Below are positions 53,405 through 62,813 of a stretch of 64,000 nucleotides of DNA, in pieces. Location of the stretch: contig NZ_NPOA01000001.1 of assembly GCF_002287375.1 (NCBI RefSeq), positions 186,001-250,000 of the forward strand, given 5' to 3'. Source of the DNA: Virgibacillus profundi (GTDB taxonomy: Bacteria > Bacillota > Bacilli > Bacillales > Amphibacillaceae). The notes beneath the pieces were generated by a model. It was not told the DNA's origin, searched no databases, and worked only from the letters and a program-made list of their open reading frames with translations. Position 1 is the first letter of the stretch; each line of letters opens with the position of its first letter. The position numbers were made by a program, and so were the translations under genes.

Positions 53405-54910
53405 CTAGTTTAACTCTGCTTCTTGCATTCGTTTATATGCTTTTGCATGTATGTCTACAAGTTCCTGTACACCAAGGTCTTCCATTTCCATCACATAATC
53501 ATCCCACTCACTTAAATCACGATCACCAATAATAAACTTAGCTATTTGCTCATCCCTGTGTTTAATAACTGATTCTCCCTGGATGGCTATGATTTCCTGT
53601 TCCTCAGGGGAAAAAGCTGGGATTGGAACGATTGGTGCATCGTATTGTGGACCTTCTTCATATGCTTGTTTCACTTCATCACTGAATAAGCTCATATGTG
53701 CATCGTAATCAAACCATGAGTATGTTGCATACGTAGATATCCCAGTGTCATTACGAAGGTCTGCAGGACTTTGATAGTCTTCAATCCATGTTTTCTCGCC
53801 ATTTTCTTCGGTATACGTTTCACCTTCAATACCCCAACTTAATGAATCTCTTCCTTCCTCAGAAAAGGTCCAGTCAATGTATTGAATGACTGTATCGATA
53901 TTTTCAGAAGTTACAGCAACCGAATAACCTGGTGCATTTGTATGTGCTGAATAAGCTAATTGTTCGCCCCCAGGAAAACCAGCTGGTGGTGCCATATTTA
54001 TTAACGTATAATCTGGATTTGTTTCACGATTTGCAAGGTTAAACTCGTCTATTCTTCCAATATAGTCTTGGGTAATAAAAGATGTATCCGTAGACATTAA
54101 TTCTTGCCATTGAGCCGTATCTGTTGATAAGAAATCTGATGGAATTAAACCTTCACTATAAAACTTATTTAGATGTTCCACCAATGCACGGAAATTGTCT
54201 TCTATAGGCCCATAACGCCATTCATCTTTTTCATTATCGTAATAGTAATCCAGGCTAGTACCAAAGTTTGGTGCAAAGCTTTGAAGTTTGTCTGTACCAT
54301 TTCGGAAGCCAAGTGGATAGCTATCTGGATAGATCGACTTTAACTCTTTTAAAACGGTATAAAATTCATCCCAATTTTGTGGCACCTCTAAACCATGCTC
54401 TTCAAAAATATCTTGCCGATACATATACAGCATTCGATTGGTTTCTCCAATACCAATATTTGGTGATATATACATTTTTCCATCATGTGAAAGAGCGGCT
54501 CTGGCTGCTTCTGGAAATTCTTCCATCCATGTTTGTAAATTAGGCATTTCATCAATATGGTCAAGTAGGTTTACTAAAGCCCCATCATTTCCATATCTGT
54601 TAGCTGTCGAGTAATTTGGCATACGCATTAAATCCGGTAAATCTCCAGATGCAACAGCAAGATTTAATGACTCACCATAAGGATCTGCAGCAATCGTTAA
54701 ATCTATATTCATATTACCGCCTTCCTCCATCAAGTCGAATACCAGCCAATCCTCATCAGTCGGCCAGCTCGGATGTTCATTCGTATAGAATTCTATCGTT
54801 GCCCTTTCCTCATCTGATTCGGCATCCGATGAAGATGGTTCATCAGAACACGCAGCCAAGACTCCTAAAATGAACATCATGATAATAATATTAGAAATCA
54901 TCTTTTTCAT
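53405..54910 (-). CDS. LplA-like extracellular binding lipoprotein
   Basis: 501 residues. Signal peptide and lipobox: MKKMISNIIIMMFILGVL, LAAC, then an acidic Ser/Asp linker. The mature part contains IEFYTNEHPSWPTDEDW, MPNLQTWMEEFPEA and LGFRNGTDKLQSFAPNFG, with a C-terminal helix (MEDLGVQELVDIHAKAYKRM) typical of the Lpl binding proteins. It delivers sugar to the permeases encoded just upstream (55907 and 56892). It is the third gene of the operon; 136 bp separate it from the second permease gene. Confidence 0.9.
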   Translation of the reverse strand: MKKMISNIIIMMFILGVLAACSDEPSSSDAESDEERATIEFYTNEHPSWPTDEDWLVFDLMEEGGNMNIDLTIAADPYGESLNLAVASGDLPDLMRMPNYSTANRYGNDGALVNLLDHIDEMPNLQTWMEEFPEAARAALSHDGKMYISPNIGIGETNRMLYMYRQDIFEEHGLEVPQNWDEFYTVLKELKSIYPDSYPLGFRNGTDKLQSFAPNFGTSLDYYYDNEKDEWRYGPIEDNFRALVEHLNKFYSEGLIPSDFLSTDTAQWQELMSTDTSFITQDYIGRIDEFNLANRETNPDYTLINMAPPAGFPGGEQLAYSAHTNAPGYSVAVTSENIDTVIQYIDWTFSEEGRDSLSWGIEGETYTEENGEKTWIEDYQSPADLRNDTGISTYATYSWFDYDAHMSLFSDEVKQAYEEGPQYDAPIVPIPAFSPEEQEIIAIQGESVIKHRDEQIAKFIIGDRDLSEWDDYVMEMEDLGVQELVDIHAKAYKRMQEAELN

Positions 54911-55046
54911 TGATTAATCCCCTCTCCATTTATTGATAATTTGTTTATTCACTCGCGAAAAGGCAAATGCAGGTTTATCGTTCTTGTTGTGAATTGCAAA
55001 ACTCTTCTCTAACCAGCCATAAATACCTGATAAGAGCATAAGCTTC

Positions 55047-55907
55047 TTATTCTTTTAATGATCCTATCATCACCCCTTTAACAAAGTATTTTTGAAGGAA
55101 TGGATAAAGTAAAAGGATTGGAAGCGTAGAAACAAGAATGGTTGCATATTGAATCGATTCCTGAACTACTACGGCATCTCCCCCTGATACATCAGCCATT
55201 TGTTCAACAAGAACTAAATTTCTAAGAATGACCTGTAAAGGATACAGTGCATCATCCCTTAGATATAGCAGTGGAAGGATAAAGTTATTCCAGATCCCTA
55301 CTGCGTAGAAAAGACCAATTGTTGCCAATACCGGTTTTGATAGTGGTAAAACAATTCGAGCGAATATACCCAAATCATTTAAACCATCGATTTTAGCAGA
55401 TTCCTCTAATTCCTTTGGTATTGTAGCGGAAAAGAAGGTTCTCATAATAATTAAGTTCCATGTACTTACCGCCTGTGGCAGCACCATTGCCCAAATCGTA
55501 TCCAATAACCCCAAAGATTTAACGACTAGAAAAGTTGGAATCATTCCTCCGCCGAATAAGATAGTGAAAACAATCATTATCATAAAACCTTTACGAAAAA
55601 ACATCTCTTTCTTGGATAATGCATAAGCTCCCATCGCAGTAATTATTAAAGAGATAGTAGTTCCTAAGGTTACGTATAAAATGGTATTAAGGTATCCAGT
55701 AACAATTCGAGGGTCACTTAATACATGTTCATAGTTTTTAAATGTTAGTTCCTTTGGTATTAAATTTACTTCCCCCCTCATAACATGAACATCTCCACTT
55801 AATGAGACAGCAATCATATGAAGAAATGGGTAAATCGTAACAAATGCAACGCCCAGTAAAAGAATGGAGATTACAAATGTAAACGGAGTAATTTTTGTTT
55901 TTTTCAA
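55047..55907 (-). CDS. LplC/YtcP-type carbohydrate ABC transporter permease
   Basis: About 287 residues with six membrane segments: TPFTFVISILLLGVAFVTIYPFLHMIAVSLSGDVHVMRGEV is the diagnostic start, the EAA loop is IPKELEESAKIDGLNDLGIFARI and the end is LQKYFVKGVMIGSLKE. I infer a TTG start at 55907, eight bases after AAGGGGG; a longer reading to 55970 overlaps the preceding permease gene and has no ribosome site. It forms the importer with the LplB-type partner and the LplA-like protein. Confidence 0.88.
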   Translation of the reverse strand: MKKTKITPFTFVISILLLGVAFVTIYPFLHMIAVSLSGDVHVMRGEVNLIPKELTFKNYEHVLSDPRIVTGYLNTILYVTLGTTISLIITAMGAYALSKKEMFFRKGFMIMIVFTILFGGGMIPTFLVVKSLGLLDTIWAMVLPQAVSTWNLIIMRTFFSATIPKELEESAKIDGLNDLGIFARIVLPLSKPVLATIGLFYAVGIWNNFILPLLYLRDDALYPLQVILRNLVLVEQMADVSGGDAVVVQESIQYATILVSTLPILLLYPFLQKYFVKGVMIGSLKE

Positions 55908-55920
55908 AGCCAACGCCCCC

Positions 55921-56892
55921 TTACCATAGACTTTCTTGTCCAAATCGCTTCGAAAGATAATTCGCACCAAATAAGAAGATAAAACTTATTACACCTAAAA
56001 ATAATCCAATTGCTGTCGCATAACTGTAGTTTCCTTGGACAAGACCAACTCGGTATACATAGGTAGAAATGATGTCTGCCGTTTCATAGGTTACTGGGTT
56101 ATATAACAAGAAAACCTTTTCAAAGCCAATTTCCAACACTTTTCCTATATTTAAAATACCTACTATAAAGATTGCGGGCAGTATCCCAGGTAACGTGATG
56201 TACCATAATTTTGCAAAACGTCCGGCTCCATCAATTTCCGCTGCTTCGTATAATTGCGGACTAATGGAGGTTAAGGCAGCTAAGTAGATGATTGCCTCCC
56301 ACCCCATATGTTGCCAGATTTCTGACGTGACAAATATAGTACGGAACATTTCCGGCATGATCATCCAATTAAGCGGTTCAATCCCTAAGAACGAAATCAA
56401 TCGGTTTATAATTCCAGAAGGAGAAAGAAAAACTACAACCATACTCGCTACCACTACATTTGATATAAAATGCGGTAAGTAACTAAGGGTTTGGACAAAG
56501 CGTTTAAAATACATATTTTTCAATTCATTTAATAGAAGCGCAAATATGATTGGTATTGGAAACCCGAAAATGAAATTATATAAACCTAACAAAAAAGTGT
56601 TTCGTAATAAATTAAAAAAGTCTGGACTTTCTATGAACATTTGAAAATATTTTAATCCTACCCATTCACTTTCCAAAACACCTTTAAATAAGTTGTAATC
56701 TTTAAATGCAATAACGATCCCAAACATTGGTACATAATGAAAAATTAAGTAATATAGTAAAACAGGTGCAAATAATATTAGGAGATATTTGCTGCTATTA
56801 AGTTTTTTCCTTATAGTCTTTTTATTTAAGGGCTTATGGTATTCTTTCTTTCGTTTTGTTTTTTCTTTTTCTAATCCCTCTAAATTCTCCAT
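55921..56892 (-). CDS. LplB/YteP-type carbohydrate ABC transporter permease
   Basis: 323 residues. A basic cytoplasmic tail (~35) is followed by six segments; YLILLFAPVLLYYLIFHYVPMFGIVIAFKDYN is the family opening and LYEAAEIDGAGRFAKLWYITLP the EAA loop. It is the first gene of an operon of about nine genes (to 48517). A palindromic operator, GTAATCGATTAC, lies 34 bp before it, just after the stop of the LacI gene. AAAGGAGG precedes the ATG. Confidence 0.92.
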   Translation of the reverse strand: MENLEGLEKEKTKRKKEYHKPLNKKTIRKKLNSSKYLLILFAPVLLYYLIFHYVPMFGIVIAFKDYNLFKGVLESEWVGLKYFQMFIESPDFFNLLRNTFLLGLYNFIFGFPIPIIFALLLNELKNMYFKRFVQTLSYLPHFISNVVVASMVVVFLSPSGIINRLISFLGIEPLNWMIMPEMFRTIFVTSEIWQHMGWEAIIYLAALTSISPQLYEAAEIDGAGRFAKLWYITLPGILPAIFIVGILNIGKVLEIGFEKVFLLYNPVTYETADIISTYVYRVGLVQGNYSYATAIGLFLGVISFIFLFGANYLSKRFGQESLW

Positions 56893-56926
56893 TCATCGGT
56901 ACCTCCTTTTTAATTCATTTGTAACA

Positions 56927-56938
56927 GTAATCGATTAC
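56927..56938. promoter_or_regulatory. LacI-type operator before the Lpl-type operon
   Basis: GTAATCGATTAC is a perfect 12-bp palindrome, placed in the permease leader. The same core with one arm changed (GTAATCGATTTC) lies before the LacI gene at 58024, arguing that this LacI protein binds both. Confidence 0.65.
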
Positions 56939-56947
56939 CATAACTGT

Positions 56948-58009
56948 TCAATTCTTTAATAAAGAACTTTCTAAATCTAGTACAGAGCTGCGATTGACTA
57001 TTCTTGGCTGTAACATGATATCTACATTTTCAACTATTTTTCCATCTAATTGGTCCAGCAGCAAATTGCATGCTAATTTGCCCATTTCGTAATCCGGTTG
57101 TTGAACTGTAGTTAAAGGTGGCGTAATCATTTCCGAAAACTCAATATTATCAAATCCCATAACAGAAATTTGCTCAGGGACATTTATACCTTGTTTATTC
57201 AGTTCATTCATAACACCAAAAGCTGTCATATCATTACAAACGAACACAGCTGTAGGTAATTCAGAACACTTTAATAAGTTTCGTGTTAATTCAATGCCAT
57301 TCCTGAACTCATAGCTTCTTTCAAATTCTTCGTATTCTCTTGAAGCGATCTGTATCAATGACTTATCTATTTCGATATTATAATTTTCCAATGCATTTAA
57401 GTAGCCCTTATATACACTTATTCGACTTGGTCGGGTTAATGGAGAACTTATTAAAGCAATTTTTCTGTGCCCCTTCTTTATTAAATATTCCGTCGCCATA
57501 TATCCACCTTTTCTATAATCGAAATGAATCTGGCTACTATTTAACCCTTCTATTGTTTGATCAAATGCTACAATATTTAAGTCTTTTTGAACTAAAGCCC
57601 CGAGTAAATTCTTATCTGGGGAAATCGAAGAAACAATTAATCCTTTTACTTGTTTTTCAAATAACGTTTTTAAATACTCCTCTTCAAGTTGCGGACTGCG
57701 GTGGGAGTTGCATAAAAACACATGATATCCCCGACTCCTGGCAATATCTTCAATCCCCAGAACGATAGAGGAATAAAAGGGATTCGTTATGGATGGAATG
57801 ATGACTCCGATCGTCATGCTATTATTTGTTTTTAACTGTCTTCCTATCATATTAGGAATATAATTTACTTCTTTCGCCACTTTTTTTATTTTTTCTCTTA
57901 ACTCTGATCTAACTGGATAATCGCTGTTGCTTAATACACGAGAAACTGTAGCTGTAGAGGTATCTGCTTTTTTTGCTATATCATATATAGTCGGATGCTT
58001 TTTCACCAT
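56948..58009 (-). CDS. LacI-family transcriptional regulator
   Basis: 353 residues: TIYDIAKKADTSTATVSRVLSN (helix-turn-helix and hinge), MTIGVIIPSITNPFYSSIVLG and SVMGFDNIEFSEMITPPLTTV (effector domain). Clearly a paralogue of the LacI protein at 29732, but with a different operator (GTAATCGATTAC rather than TGAAATCGATTTCA). It lies directly upstream of, and in line with, the permease operon it probably represses. AAGGTGAGG precedes the ATG. Confidence 0.92.
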   Translation of the reverse strand: MVKKHPTIYDIAKKADTSTATVSRVLSNSDYPVRSELREKIKKVAKEVNYIPNMIGRQLKTNNSMTIGVIIPSITNPFYSSIVLGIEDIARSRGYHVFLCNSHRSPQLEEEYLKTLFEKQVKGLIVSSISPDKNLLGALVQKDLNIVAFDQTIEGLNSSQIHFDYRKGGYMATEYLIKKGHRKIALISSPLTRPSRISVYKGYLNALENYNIEIDKSLIQIASREYEEFERSYEFRNGIELTRNLLKCSELPTAVFVCNDMTAFGVMNELNKQGINVPEQISVMGFDNIEFSEMITPPLTTVQQPDYEMGKLACNLLLDQLDGKIVENVDIMLQPRIVNRSSVLDLESSLLKN

Positions 58010-58023
58010 TTCCTCACCTTTTA

Positions 58024-58035
58024 GTAATCGATTTC
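58024..58035. promoter_or_regulatory. Operator in the second LacI gene promoter
   Basis: GTAATCGATTTC, a one-base departure from the palindrome GTAATCGATTAC at 56927, lies 15 bp before the start codon, suggesting autoregulation. Confidence 0.5.
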
Positions 58036-58108
58036 TATTTTTAAAAAATGTAGTAATAGATTTTTTTATATTTTATCGGTATCTTTAAAGGGTTTAGATA
58101 CTTCCCAG

Positions 58109-58861
58109 TTACAACTTCTTAATTATCCCTTTAAATTTGTGGATATACTGCTGATTCCATTCGTCCCCTCCTGGAATATTACTGCTTTTCCAGATTGGTG
58201 GTTGTACATTCTCACGCACCAAAATATTTGTAGCCTCAATACTAATAGCATTTACGATGAATGCGTTTACAAAAGTAGAAATAGCCCCTACATTTTGCTG
58301 AAGCCCTTCAATCTTTAAAACTGCATCCCCTTCCTCTACTTTGGAATCGATGCTGACATCCGTTATTTCAAATAGATTGTATTTTGATGGATGTCTTGCT
58401 GGATGATCAGAAGGTGTATTTTCAGCATGCTGAACAGAACAAATTCCAATTGTTTGAACACCCCGCTCCTTTGCTTCAAGAGCAGCATCTATTACAGCAG
58501 AATTGATTCCATAAGCATTAACTAGGATTAAAAGATCACCTTCATTCAAATTGTTATCATCAATTACCATTCTTCCATATCCGGGCATACGTTCCATCGC
58601 TGATGACCTTAAAGCACCATTACTGAGTAACGTCCCTTCATCGAGAATAGCATTAGCATGCATTAATCCTCCCGCTCTATAGAAAATTTCCTGAGAGGCA
58701 AGGTTAGAATGTCCCCCAGGTCCAAACACATAAAATATTTTATCCTGCTTTATATGTGCAGCGACCAATTGAGCAGATTTTGCGATCTTTTCTTTTTCCG
58801 TTCTTAGGATTTCTGATAAAAATTTGTTGATTTCTTCATAGTATTTTAAGATTAATCCCAT
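58109..58861 (-). CDS. SIS-domain sugar isomerase-like protein
   Basis: 250 residues with a single SIS fold: FYVFGPGGHSNLASQEIFYRAGG (phosphosugar-binding loop) and LLILVNAYGINSAVIDAALEAKERG. Such DUF2529/UPF0309-type proteins occur in amino-sugar and sugar-acid operons; they bind phosphosugars and may isomerise or simply sense them. It follows the large hydrolase gene by 47 bp and shares its boxed promoter. AAGGAGTG precedes the ATG. No HTH is present, so it is not a MurR/RpiR regulator. Confidence 0.85.
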   Translation of the reverse strand: MGLILKYYEEINKFLSEILRTEKEKIAKSAQLVAAHIKQDKIFYVFGPGGHSNLASQEIFYRAGGLMHANAILDEGTLLSNGALRSSAMERMPGYGRMVIDDNNLNEGDLLILVNAYGINSAVIDAALEAKERGVQTIGICSVQHAENTPSDHPARHPSKYNLFEITDVSIDSKVEEGDAVLKIEGLQQNVGAISTFVNAFIVNAISIEATNILVRENVQPPIWKSSNIPGGDEWNQQYIHKFKGIIKKL

Positions 58862-58908
58862 CTTTACACTCCTTTTCTAGAATCATCCTTTCATTATTCT
58901 GAAATCTA

Positions 58909-60852
58909 TCAGATGTTCAAATCTGATAATTCCTGCATTCTCCATACTCCACCAGGTTCACCTAGTTTTTTGTGAATATCTTCAGACAAACGATAATTCT
59001 TCGGCCGATTTCCAAGAAAAATTAATTTAGTAGGCCAAATAAGTCCTGCCAGCTGCGGTAAATCTGTATGTCTTAATGAATTGATTATTTCAATTACATT
59101 GTCACTGCCATTTGCATTACTTGATATATCTTGTGAAGCTGGGGGGTCTTTTAAAATAACTGCATATATCCTGCTATCCAACAATGCAGCATAAAGGGCA
59201 GGGACCGTCATATCCTTCTCTGCAGCAATTATTATCTTGTCAGGGTTAACTTCTGGCCTAGATCTTATGGCCTGGATTCCCCGCAAAACATCCCAAACTC
59301 GTAACGATGCTATTGTTCTTCCCGTGAGTGCTAATGACCTTCGCACATTCCAGTTCATCTCCGTTCCCCAAGCACTTTCACCTGTCCCTCTAACCTCGAT
59401 CATTGCTCGCTGCCATTCAGATGGCAAATCATGAATAATGGGGATTTTATGAAATTTAAATCCGTCAGTATTCGCAGTTGATTTTAAATAAATAGCTGTA
59501 GGTGAATTAGATGCCTTCATAGAAGATCCCCACAATTCCCCCGGAATCTTCCAGTTATATTCCGAAACAAATGAAAATTTATGATGCCAGGTTTCTTCAT
59601 TACTAAAGTATTTTTGCTTTGTTTCCACAGCCAATGGAATATTATGTTTAGCAAATGCAGCAAAGCTTTCCGTCATTAGTTTCTTGATTAAGTTCTTTTT
59701 AGTAGCTTTAAGCTCTTGAGATGATTGAATCAATGGCAGTTCTTTTGATTCAATCAACCATTCCTGAACCGTAGTTGATTCATCGTTTGGCGGTGTTTTC
59801 CCTTGGTATACAAGTAATTCCTTCTCGCTTTCCTGCTTTCCATCAATATCGTTAACCTTATTTTCGCTATTTTCTTCACCCTTTAAATGTTTAAGGAACC
59901 ATGAAAATGCAGCCTTTCGAGAATCTGGACTATATGAATGATGTGCATGAAAGTCAAATAACTGAATATTTTCCTTGAACCCCAGGTTTGAATACAACGC
60001 TTTCAATCTTTCATAAACCAATCGAACAGATTCTATTGTATAATTTCTGTCTCTATCCGGAGATATGATCAGCATCGGACGAGGAGCCATCAAAGCATAT
60101 GACTCAATTAACGACCACCCATATGGATTATTAGGGAAAATGCAATCACAATGTGTGTCTATTGTTCTTTCTCTGACCTGTGAAGCAATCGTGCCTGTAC
60201 CACTTGATGCAGCAGCAGCCTTAATTCGGTCATCACAGCAAGCAGTCCACCAGCTAATTGCTCCCCCACCGGAGTGCCCCGTGATTCCAATCCTATTCTG
60301 ATCTACTTCCTGTCGTTCTGTCAGCAAATCTATACCTCTTATCGCGTTCCAAACCTCTGTTGCTGAAGGTGTATAGCCTTTACTGGTCCATTGAAACTGA
60401 CCATGAGCATACGTCCCATGATGCATCCCTTGTACCTCTCCGAACTGGATTGTATCAATTATCAAAGTTACAAACCCAAGCTGAGCGAATTTTCTCGGAT
60501 GGTCTTGATATTTTACTTTCTGTGTAGGGCTATGACCACAAAGATACACGATTGCTGGAGCGGGATGCTTTAAATCATTTGGGATATATAAATTAGCTGT
60601 TACATATAAGCCAGGTAAACTTTCATAATATAATTTTTCAATTCGGTGTGTGTCGCTTTTCAGTGTTCCAGTTATTGTTACGTTTAATGGCGATCTCTGT
60701 TCATTTAAGTATGTATCGATCCCAAGCATCTGCTGAAATTGTATTTGCTTGTTTTTCTTCCATAAAAAGTATTCACTTTCTGAAGAAAAAGAAGGTAAAG
60801 GACGCTCTGTAATATCCTCCGCAATTTTAACCAAGTAATCTCGTATGTACAC
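58909..60852 (-). CDS. Large acetylxylan-esterase-like hydrolase with a degenerate second hydrolase domain
   Basis: 647 residues, no signal peptide. The first half is an alpha/beta hydrolase of the AXE1 type: YLCGHSPTQK, ITGHSGGGAISWWTACCDD with the Ser nucleophile (~190), and DRDRNYTIESVR (Asp) with FDFHAHHSYS (His) near 275-300. The second half (~330-647) looks like another hydrolase-type fold, but where a Ser elbow should be it reads IIAAEKDMTVPALYAALLD, so it is probably inactive or structural. It likely deacylates imported oligosaccharides. The start is GTG, seven bases after AAAGGAGGG. Its promoter (-35 TTGTCA, -10 TAAATT) overlaps box C at 60976-60996. Confidence 0.82.
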   Translation of the reverse strand: MYIRDYLVKIAEDITERPLPSFSSESEYFLWKKNKQIQFQQMLGIDTYLNEQRSPLNVTITGTLKSDTHRIEKLYYESLPGLYVTANLYIPNDLKHPAPAIVYLCGHSPTQKVKYQDHPRKFAQLGFVTLIIDTIQFGEVQGMHHGTYAHGQFQWTSKGYTPSATEVWNAIRGIDLLTERQEVDQNRIGITGHSGGGAISWWTACCDDRIKAAAASSGTGTIASQVRERTIDTHCDCIFPNNPYGWSLIESYALMAPRPMLIISPDRDRNYTIESVRLVYERLKALYSNLGFKENIQLFDFHAHHSYSPDSRKAAFSWFLKHLKGEENSENKVNDIDGKQESEKELLVYQGKTPPNDESTTVQEWLIESKELPLIQSSQELKATKKNLIKKLMTESFAAFAKHNIPLAVETKQKYFSNEETWHHKFSFVSEYNWKIPGELWGSSMKASNSPTAIYLKSTANTDGFKFHKIPIIHDLPSEWQRAMIEVRGTGESAWGTEMNWNVRRSLALTGRTIASLRVWDVLRGIQAIRSRPEVNPDKIIIAAEKDMTVPALYAALLDSRIYAVILKDPPASQDISSNANGSDNVIEIINSLRHTDLPQLAGLIWPTKLIFLGNRPKNYRLSEDIHKKLGEPGGVWRMQELSDLNI

Positions 60853-60952
60853 AAACTTCCCTCCTTTTCAAGTCACTTAGAATCCCATAAATACGCGTAT
60901 ATTTCGTTTTAAAATATTAATAAGATTCTGATATTGATGTCTGCTAACTTTA

Positions 60953-60996
60953 AATTTACTTGAATCATTTTGAAATGACAAGTCTTTAAAGTGTCT
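60953..60996 (-). promoter_or_regulatory. Promoter of the esterase-SIS unit with regulon box C
   Basis: TGACAAGTCTTTAAAGTGTC (60976-60995) closely matches the 46110 box, and reads on the minus strand into -35 TTGTCA (60976-60981) with -10 TAAATT (60953-60958) exactly 17 nt away. The same arrangement occurs before the redox operon. Confidence 0.7.
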
Positions 60997-61137
60997 ATTA
61001 ATCTCAGTAAACAATTTTTTTTTATTCAATCAGTGATTCCTGGCAATTCTGCCACTTCATTGATTTTGAACTTACAACTAGTGGAAAATTTATATAACAG
61101 ATTTAAAAGTCAAATTTAATACAGCAAACTAAACATA

Positions 61138-61182
61138 TAGTCTATTTAAAGACTTGTTAAAATTATCTGATACAATTATACT
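61138..61182 (+). promoter_or_regulatory. Promoter of the Gfo/Idh gene with regulon box D
   Basis: TTTAAAGACTTGT (61145-61157) is the reverse of ACAAGTCTTTAAA; its TTGTTA (61154-61159) serves as -35, with -10 TATACT (61177-61182) 17 nt downstream, so the box sits on the -35 as in the other units. Confidence 0.7.
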
Positions 61183-61227
61183 GTTCATATATTTTCCTTA
61201 GAAACTTGATAGGTAAAGGAGGAGAAC

Positions 61228-62418
61228 ATTATAAAAACACAAATTTCTATTGTTTTAATTGGAATAGGAGGATATGGTGACCTTTATGTCAGTCATCTGC
61301 TTGATACCAATAAACAAAAAGAAGCGTCTATCGTGGGAGTCGTTGATATAAACCCTAAGATGAGTAAAAATTATAATAAAATCATCGAAAATCATATTCC
61401 TGTTTTTTCATCCATTGAGGAATTCTATGAAAATAAGAAAGCAGACCTTGCAGTAATTTCTACGCCAATTCATCTTCACGCATACCAGACATGCTATGCT
61501 TTGACACATGGCAGCAATGTTCTCTGCGAAAAACCGATGTGTACCACAACTCAAGATGCTAATAAAATGATTAATACAAGAAATGATATGAACAAATTTT
61601 TAGCAATCGGCTTTAATTGGTCTTTTAATCCATCGGTTCAAGAATTAAAGAAAGATATTAGAAATGGTTTTTTCGGAAAACCCAAAAGGCTAAAAACAGT
61701 CTTACTTTGGCCACGATCAAGAAGTTATTATAATCGTGCACCTTGGGTAGGACGAAAGTATAGCGAGGAAAGTGAGCTGATATTAGATAGTGTGGCCAGC
61801 AATGCCGGAGCACATTACCTTCATCATATGTTCTACCTTTTAGGGCCAACAAAAGAAGAAAGTTCGTGTTTGAATCAAGTTACAGCTGAGCTTTATCGTG
61901 CGAACCCCATTGAAAATTTTGACACCTGTGCATTAAGAGCAATAACAGATGAGGGCGTGGAGTTACTGTATTATGCGACACATGCTGTTAAAAATTCGGT
62001 TGGACCTCGTTTCACTTTTGAATTTGAACATGCAACCATTACCTATACACAAGAAAAAGGTTCAAATAACGTAATTGCTCAATTTCATGATGGAAGAAAA
62101 AAGTTATATACAGATCCGAGAAAAGAGGATCCTTTACAAAAATTAGCGACGTGTATTGAGGCAATTAAATTAGGAAATCAAGATATTTATTGTGGTCCAG
62201 AGGCAGCTTACACCCATACATTATGTATTAACAGCATGCATAATTCTATGCCTGAGATTATTAATTTTCCTGAAATACTTATTAATCATGATGAAAAAAC
62301 TGATCTTATCTGGGTAGATGGACTATCCGAAACCTTAATTAAATGTTTTGAGGAATCGCGAATGCCAAGCGAATTTGATATACCTTGGGCAAGGAAGGGA
62401 AAATTAGTTAATTTATAA
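61228..62418 (+). CDS. Gfo/Idh/MocA oxidoreductase with apparent ATT or ATA start
   Basis: About 396 residues. In frame from 61228 the reading is I-I-K-T-Q-I-S-I-V-L-I-G-I-G-G-Y-G-D, so the first residues form the dinucleotide-binding GxGGxG loop that the family needs. The first ATG/GTG-type codon in frame is GTG 61333, which would delete that loop. AAAGGAGG ends at 61222 and the only start-like codons after it are ATT (61228) and ATA (61231), both rare. HLHAYQTCYALTHGSNVLCEKPMCTT gives the EKP motif; the C-terminal domain reads SVASNAGAHYLHHMFYLLG. It is driven from box D. Confidence 0.85.
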   Translation: MIKTQISIVLIGIGGYGDLYVSHLLDTNKQKEASIVGVVDINPKMSKNYNKIIENHIPVFSSIEEFYENKKADLAVISTPIHLHAYQTCYALTHGSNVLCEKPMCTTTQDANKMINTRNDMNKFLAIGFNWSFNPSVQELKKDIRNGFFGKPKRLKTVLLWPRSRSYYNRAPWVGRKYSEESELILDSVASNAGAHYLHHMFYLLGPTKEESSCLNQVTAELYRANPIENFDTCALRAITDEGVELLYYATHAVKNSVGPRFTFEFEHATITYTQEKGSNNVIAQFHDGRKKLYTDPRKEDPLQKLATCIEAIKLGNQDIYCGPEAAYTHTLCINSMHNSMPEIINFPEILINHDEKTDLIWVDGLSETLIKCFEESRMPSEFDIPWARKGKLVNL

Positions 62419-62506
62419 AACTAAAAGATTGAGACTGCACCATGGGGTTATGTAAATGGACACTCCCTTTTTGTAGATGATGGAATTATGATGTAACTTG
62501 TGTAGG

Positions 62507-62538
62507 AGGAGCTATTTTAATAAATGGCTTCTTTTTTA
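62507..62538 (+). terminator. Possible terminator after the Gfo/Idh gene
   Basis: GGAGCTATTT pairs with AAATGGCTTC (two mismatches) around TAAT, followed by TTTTTT. It lies about 90 bp past the stop at 62418. The rest of 62419-62884 holds no gene I can support. Confidence 0.5.
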
Positions 62539-62813
62539 TTGTGCCTTGCAATGCATCCGGTCAATTTAACATTTCGTCCGGTCTGAAAATCAATTTGTTC
62601 GGTCCATTAATCGATTCATATGGTCCCCGTGCACTGCCGTTAGAGAATTTCTTCCTACCTTTCTTTCCGTTTTAGATAGAAATCCATAGAACAAATTAAC
62701 TGTAAGCAAGGCCATAATGAATGAAAAGACAAAATAAACACTCCTTCTGGCTGACATCACCCTTTACTAATAGACCTAAATTACTAATTTCTAGCAGTTC
62801 CACTTATGGACCT

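Noticed and set aside
62419-62500. GTAAATGGACACTCCC stretch resembling an IS terminal end
   Set aside because: No transposase reading frame, no matching second end and no target duplication could be seen.
62560-62620. Three CCGGTC / TCGGTCC-type motifs
   Set aside because: They are short, irregularly spaced and could be chance; no element ends or duplications are visible.
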